A DNA stretch of 18,668 bases, taken from assembly GCA_028706585.1 (NCBI GenBank), contig JAQTVX010000008.1, positions 1 to 18,668 on the forward strand, read 5' to 3'. Below are positions 15,971-18,668 of the stretch, piece by piece. Each line of letters starts with the position of its first letter. Within the stretch, counting starts at the first letter, position 1. The notes under the pieces were generated by a model. The model was given only the letters and a program-made list of their open reading frames with translations, searched no databases and had not been told where the DNA came from. Source of the stretch: Candidatus Krumholzibacteriia bacterium. Its GTDB lineage: Bacteria; Krumholzibacteriota; Krumholzibacteriia; Krumholzibacteriales; Krumholzibacteriaceae. Position numbers and translations under genes: made by a program.

Positions 15971-16552
15971 TTATCGCTGCTTGATACTCTTGTTCTTCTC
16001 GATGAGCTCGCGGTGCAATACGTCGTGGAGATACTGGACGTAGAGCTCGGTCTCCTTCGGCTTCGTTATGCGACGGATCGTGATTGACATCCCGGGCCCA
16101 TTGAGGCGATACGTCTTCTGCGCCATCTCGAACCTGCTGTCCTCGGCAACCGCCCTCGTCTGGAATTGTCCCTCGAGCTGCAATTTGAGCCGATCGAGGT
16201 TTCTCGTGCCGGTGTCGCGGAAATAGACTATTACCTCCATCAGCCTGTTTTTCAGGAACGCGCAGCGGACGTGGTCGACTGCGGCGTTGGTCTCGAGCGG
16301 GGCCGAGAAATTCCACAGCTCGCCGCGATAATCCATGGGCGACTCGGGAGCTCTTGTGACCTTGGCGATGCCATCGGCGCGCTTGAATACCGCTTTCTTC
16401 GTCTGGCCCAGGAAGAAGCCGTAGATATCCTCCCTTAGAACCTGGACTTCGTCCCTCTTCGTTCTCGAGCATGAGCACGAGAACAACAGCGAGATCATCG
16501 TGACGACCACCGCCGTCCGCGCGGCGCCGCGTTCGAGGGAAGCGTTATGCAT
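15971..16552 (-). CDS. Hypothetical lipoprotein coupled to the POT transporter
   Basis: This 193-aa predicted lipoprotein has signal residues about 10-25 with lipobox L23-F-S-C26, then mature sequence rich in charged residues. The body ('VLREDIYGFFLGQTKKAVFK', 'ELWNFSAPLE', 'NRLMEVIVYFRD') suggests a small alpha/beta domain in the cell envelope; I do not recognise a family. The ATG at 16552 is preferred to GTG 16570: ATGCATAA makes the start overlap the transporter's stop by 8 bases, and AAGG lies 5 bases upstream. This arrangement suggests translational coupling with the peptide transporter and possibly a shared role. No terminator was evident after its stop. Confidence 0.8.
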   Translation of the reverse strand: MHNASLERGAARTAVVVTMISLLFSCSCSRTKRDEVQVLREDIYGFFLGQTKKAVFKRADGIAKVTRAPESPMDYRGELWNFSAPLETNAAVDHVRCAFLKNRLMEVIVYFRDTGTRNLDRLKLQLEGQFQTRAVAEDSRFEMAQKTYRLNGPGMSITIRRITKPKETELYVQYLHDVLHRELIEKNKSIKQR

Positions 16553-17861
16553 CGACACCTTGCGTCTCACTCCCTTCAGGCGAGAGATATCGGTCGTAGA
16601 CAGCGAGCCCTATGACGGTCAGTATACCGATTCCCGAGAAAATCACCCAGAGGAGCCTCGGGCGGTCCATCTCCGTCGCGATCTTCTTGTAGAGAATTGC
16701 CCCGAGGTTGTTTCCGACGAGGCTCCCGATTATGCCGTAGAGAAACGAGTAGCCCATGTATACGGCCACCTTGTCCTTCGGCGCAATCTGCCCGACGTAG
16801 CTGAAGTACTTCGGGTGGCACGTCATTTCCCCGATCGAGAAAACGACCATTGAGATGATGAACACCCAGGCGTTCGCGGAAATCGAGAGAATGATGAACC
16901 CGGCCGTTCCGATGACGATTCCGGCGATCATGGTCGGCAGCGCCCGCAGGTTCTTGACGATCCGGCTCACGATCACCTGAAGCAGGATGATCGTTCCCGC
17001 GTTGATGCTCGTCACGTACGCCACGTCGAACTTGAGAGCCTTGGAGCCGCCGAAGAAACGCGCAACGGACGTGAGGCATCCGTCCGCTGGAGTCATGTCC
17101 ACGTGATCGACCATGTACCAGAGGACCGTGTTGAACATCTGGAAGTAGAGGAGCCAGAACCCCGAATAGATCACGATCATGAGCACGAACTTCCAATCCC
17201 GGAGGACCGTGACCGCTTCGGAAAGCGTGCGCCCCATCCCCTTGGTGCTCTTCGGCCGCTCGGGTTCGCGATAGGCGACGAGAGTGAGAACGAGCATGGC
17301 CACGCACCATACGGCCGACGCCATGAAAACGTACGACCAGCTGAAGTTGCCCTTGAGATAGCTCACGAGAATGGGGGAGAGGAAGGCGCCCAGGTTTATC
17401 ATCCAGTAGTACACGCCGAATCCGAGCGAGCGATTGCCGTCGGTCGTCGTGCGCGTGATCGTGCCCGAGAGAATCGATTTGAAGACGCCGCTTCCGACGG
17501 CGATGAGGAGCAGCGTGAGGAAGATGACTCCGTAGCTGGTCGTATGTCCCGACGCGAAGTAGCCGACCGCGAGCACCGCGAACGCGAGCAGGAGAAAGCG
17601 CCTGTAGCCGTACCTCTCGGCGAGAGCTCCTCCGACAATCGGCATGACGTAGGTAAGCGTCAGCATTATCGACTGGAGAAAACCGACCGACGTCTCGCTG
17701 AATCCGAGGCCGCCGTCCTGCGTGCTCATTCTGAGGTATACGGCGAGCACCGACATCACGCCGTAGTAGGCGCCGCGTTCGAAGAGCTCCATGACGTTGG
17801 CAATCCAGAAGGTGCGCGGAAACGATCCTATGCCTTCACTGGAACGTTGTTCATCGGTCAT
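16545..17861 (-). CDS. Proton-dependent oligopeptide transporter (POT/PTR2 family, MFS)
   Basis: This 438-aa inner-membrane symporter is predicted to import di- or tripeptides with protons. The POT signature ExxER is present in helix 1 as E25-L-F-E28-R29, followed by 'GAYYGVMSVLAVYL'. A conserved Lys lies in helix 4, in 'GSGVFKSILSGTITRTT', where most members have KP. The PTR2-type block 'FGVYYWMINLGAFLSP' follows. About 12 hydrophobic segments are visible, and the length is slightly below the usual 450-500 aa. ATG 17861 is chosen because AAAGGA lies 10 bases upstream; the in-frame GTG 17870 is only 2 bases from it and less likely. The downstream lipoprotein gene overlaps its stop by 8 bases. 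It may take up peptides released by extracellular proteases, but that is inference. Confidence 0.9.
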   Translation of the reverse strand: MTDEQRSSEGIGSFPRTFWIANVMELFERGAYYGVMSVLAVYLRMSTQDGGLGFSETSVGFLQSIMLTLTYVMPIVGGALAERYGYRRFLLLAFAVLAVGYFASGHTTSYGVIFLTLLLIAVGSGVFKSILSGTITRTTTDGNRSLGFGVYYWMINLGAFLSPILVSYLKGNFSWSYVFMASAVWCVAMLVLTLVAYREPERPKSTKGMGRTLSEAVTVLRDWKFVLMIVIYSGFWLLYFQMFNTVLWYMVDHVDMTPADGCLTSVARFFGGSKALKFDVAYVTSINAGTIILLQVIVSRIVKNLRALPTMIAGIVIGTAGFIILSISANAWVFIISMVVFSIGEMTCHPKYFSYVGQIAPKDKVAVYMGYSFLYGIIGSLVGNNLGAILYKKIATEMDRPRLLWVIFSGIGILTVIGLAVYDRYLSPEGSETQGVDA

Positions 17862-17946
17862 GGCCGGCACATCCTTTCTAGGAGCGCTTCACATTATCAA
17901 ATACCGCGCTCGGGCCGCCAGCCAATTCTTGGGATTTACATGAAAT

Positions 17947-17997
17947 GGGGGAAGATGCGCCTCGCGCGCCGCTGCCGGCGCAGCAGGATCTTCCCCC
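17947..17997 (-). terminator. Long hairpin downstream of the FHA gene
   Basis: GGGGGAAGAT (17947-17956) and ATCTTCCCCC (17988-17997) are a perfect 10-bp inverted repeat. The stem extends through GCGCC/GGCGC (17957-17961 with 17977-17981) past a 6-base bulge, giving about 15 pairs. It lies 22 bases after the FHA stop in the minus direction; ATTTCATGTAAAT follows, a poor U tract. It is most likely a terminator separating the FHA gene from the transporter gene. Confidence 0.6.
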
Positions 17998-18019
17998 TGC
18001 TCTTCGCTGTGCGTGCCGT

Positions 18020-18376
18020 CTATCGAGCGAACGAAAACTTGAGCCTGAAAGTCCCGATCTCGATCATGTCGCCGTTGTGCAGCTTCTTCTGGTGCACTTC
18101 CTTGCCGTTGAGCGTGAGGCCGTTCCTGCTGTTGAGATCCTCGAGCAGGAATCCTGCGTCCGTTCGCAGTATGGCGGCGTGCTCGTCCGAAACGAGGGAG
18201 TCATCGAGACAGATATCGCAGGCCAGATTCTTCCCGAGGATGGTTTTTCTCTTCTTGAGGGCGATCTCGAGTCCCGCAAAACAGCTGTTCGTGATCGTGA
18301 GCCGTGCATTTTTGCTCGCGACCTTCGCTTCCGCGAGACCGACCCCCGCGCCGCGATTTGATTTCTTAAAAGCCAC
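18020..18376 (-). CDS. Small FHA-domain protein
   Basis: This 118-aa cytosolic protein is almost entirely one forkhead-associated domain (about residues 36-118), a fold that binds phosphothreonine peptides in signalling. Conserved elements are S63-D-E-H66 ('LVSDEHAAIL') and N85-G86 in 'LEDLNSRNGLTLNG', followed by 'LHNGDMIEIGTFRLKF'. The usual GR at the first loop is GK here (G48-K49). GTG 18376 is chosen because AGGTG lies 5-6 bases upstream and the N-terminus then reads as a short basic tail; an alternative GTG at 18445 would add 23 residues of unlikely composition. No kinase or phosphatase is adjacent, so the partner is unknown. Confidence 0.82.
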   Translation of the reverse strand: MAFKKSNRGAGVGLAEAKVASKNARLTITNSCFAGLEIALKKRKTILGKNLACDICLDDSLVSDEHAAILRTDAGFLLEDLNSRNGLTLNGKEVHQKKLHNGDMIEIGTFRLKFSFAR

Positions 18377-18577
18377 TTTCGCACCTGCCCTGTATGCAGA
18401 AAGCCAATGGGTCCGGGTTCGCCCGGTTCCGAAAAGTCCTCTCACGCAAATTTCGTACCATATATGTGGGCTTTCGTCGGGGCGGTGTCGGGCGGGTCGC
18501 GGAGATTTGCTTGGAGAATGTCAGGCGCCTGCGGCGGGTGCGGCGCGGATGAATGTGTAGTCCGGTCCGTATCTCTC

Positions 18578-18597
18578 GCCCCGGCGCCGCCGGGGGC
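18578..18597 (-). terminator. GC-rich hairpin after the edge gene (tentative)
   Basis: CCCCGG and CCGGGG arms with a 5-base loop lie 14 bases past the stop of the partial minus-strand gene. There is no T tract on the minus strand beyond it. The region 18377-18577 otherwise shows nothing I can support. Confidence 0.3.
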
Positions 18598-18610
18598 CAA
18601 CATAATCCCC

Positions 18611-18668
18611 TCAACCGCCCTTGAGGTAGGTGACGTCGAGGCGGGGGCGCCGGTCGGCGGTCCCGTAT
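18611..18668 (-). CDS. C-terminal end of a minus-strand protein (partial)
   Basis: On the minus strand, the frame entering from the window edge reads 18 residues ending 'RRPRLDVTYLKGG', with TGA at 18613-18611. The ending 'PRLxVTY' is common at the C-terminus of secreted beta-sandwich domains of the DNRLRE type, so this may be the end of a cell-surface protein. Only 18 codons are visible and the start is outside the window, so the call rests on style and on the hairpin that follows. Confidence 0.45.
   Translation of the reverse strand, partial: YGTADRRPRLDVTYLKGG

Noticed and set aside
15462..16478. A 338-codon minus-strand open frame across the end of the protease gene
   Set aside because: It overlaps the sorting domain of the protease, the terminator and the lipoprotein gene, and its product is Arg-rich without any motif.
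17103..18560. A 485-codon open frame on the plus strand, antisense to the POT and FHA genes
   Set aside because: Highly charged low-complexity translation opposite two well-recognised minus-strand genes.
18366..18614. An 82-codon minus-strand open frame overlapping the FHA start region
   Set aside because: Very Arg/Pro-rich, crosses a hairpin and overlaps the FHA gene in another frame.

Overview
This 18.7 kb window looks like a chromosomal segment from a GC-rich (roughly 55-60% by eye) Gram-negative-type bacterium. Two large secreted proteins end in the 'YPNPFN ... IYDVxGR ... SGVYxCR' domain (FlgD-like / type A C-terminal sorting domain). That domain is very common in candidate phyla near the FCB group, such as Eisenbacteria, Krumholzibacteriota and Latescibacterota. 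Two lipoprotein signal peptides, a MarC protein, SppA and a POT transporter also fit a diderm heterotroph. The phylum assignment is an inference from protein style, not from a marker gene. I see no tRNA, rRNA, CRISPR array, transposase or phage gene.

Left part (1-3470): the tail of an unrecognised + strand gene and a strong terminator; a putative two-gene + strand operon of a ferritin/rubrerythrin-like diiron protein and a 67K-type signal peptide peptidase SppA; a convergent SAM-dependent methyltransferase; and a 48-residue Cys-rich protein with its own ribosome binding site.

Middle part (3490-7540): two paralogous polytopic GT39/PMT-like glycosyltransferases sit tail to tail, 7 bases apart. 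The second overlaps an upstream gene for a lipoprotein substrate-binding protein of the branched-chain amino acid type that has no permease or ATPase beside it. A MarC-family membrane protein is divergent from it, with a good sigma70-like promoter.

Extracellular block (7650-15950): two consecutive + strand genes for surface or secreted proteins. The first (about 738 aa) combines an all-helical toroid-like region, a beta-sandwich-like region and a sorting domain. The second (1916 aa) combines a KP-43-like subtilisin protease with intact triad, two tandemly duplicated right-handed beta-helices, a CARDB domain, an eight-repeat FG-GAP/VCBS propeller and a sorting domain. It starts at TTG behind an ideal ribosome binding site and ends at a strong terminator.

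Right part (15970-18668), all minus strand: an FHA-domain protein with its own hairpin terminator, a POT-family peptide transporter, and a lipoprotein translationally coupled to it, plus the last 18 codons of another gene at the window edge. A secreted protease next to a proton-dependent peptide importer suggests extracellular protein degradation and peptide uptake, but they are on opposite strands and a functional link is only inferred.
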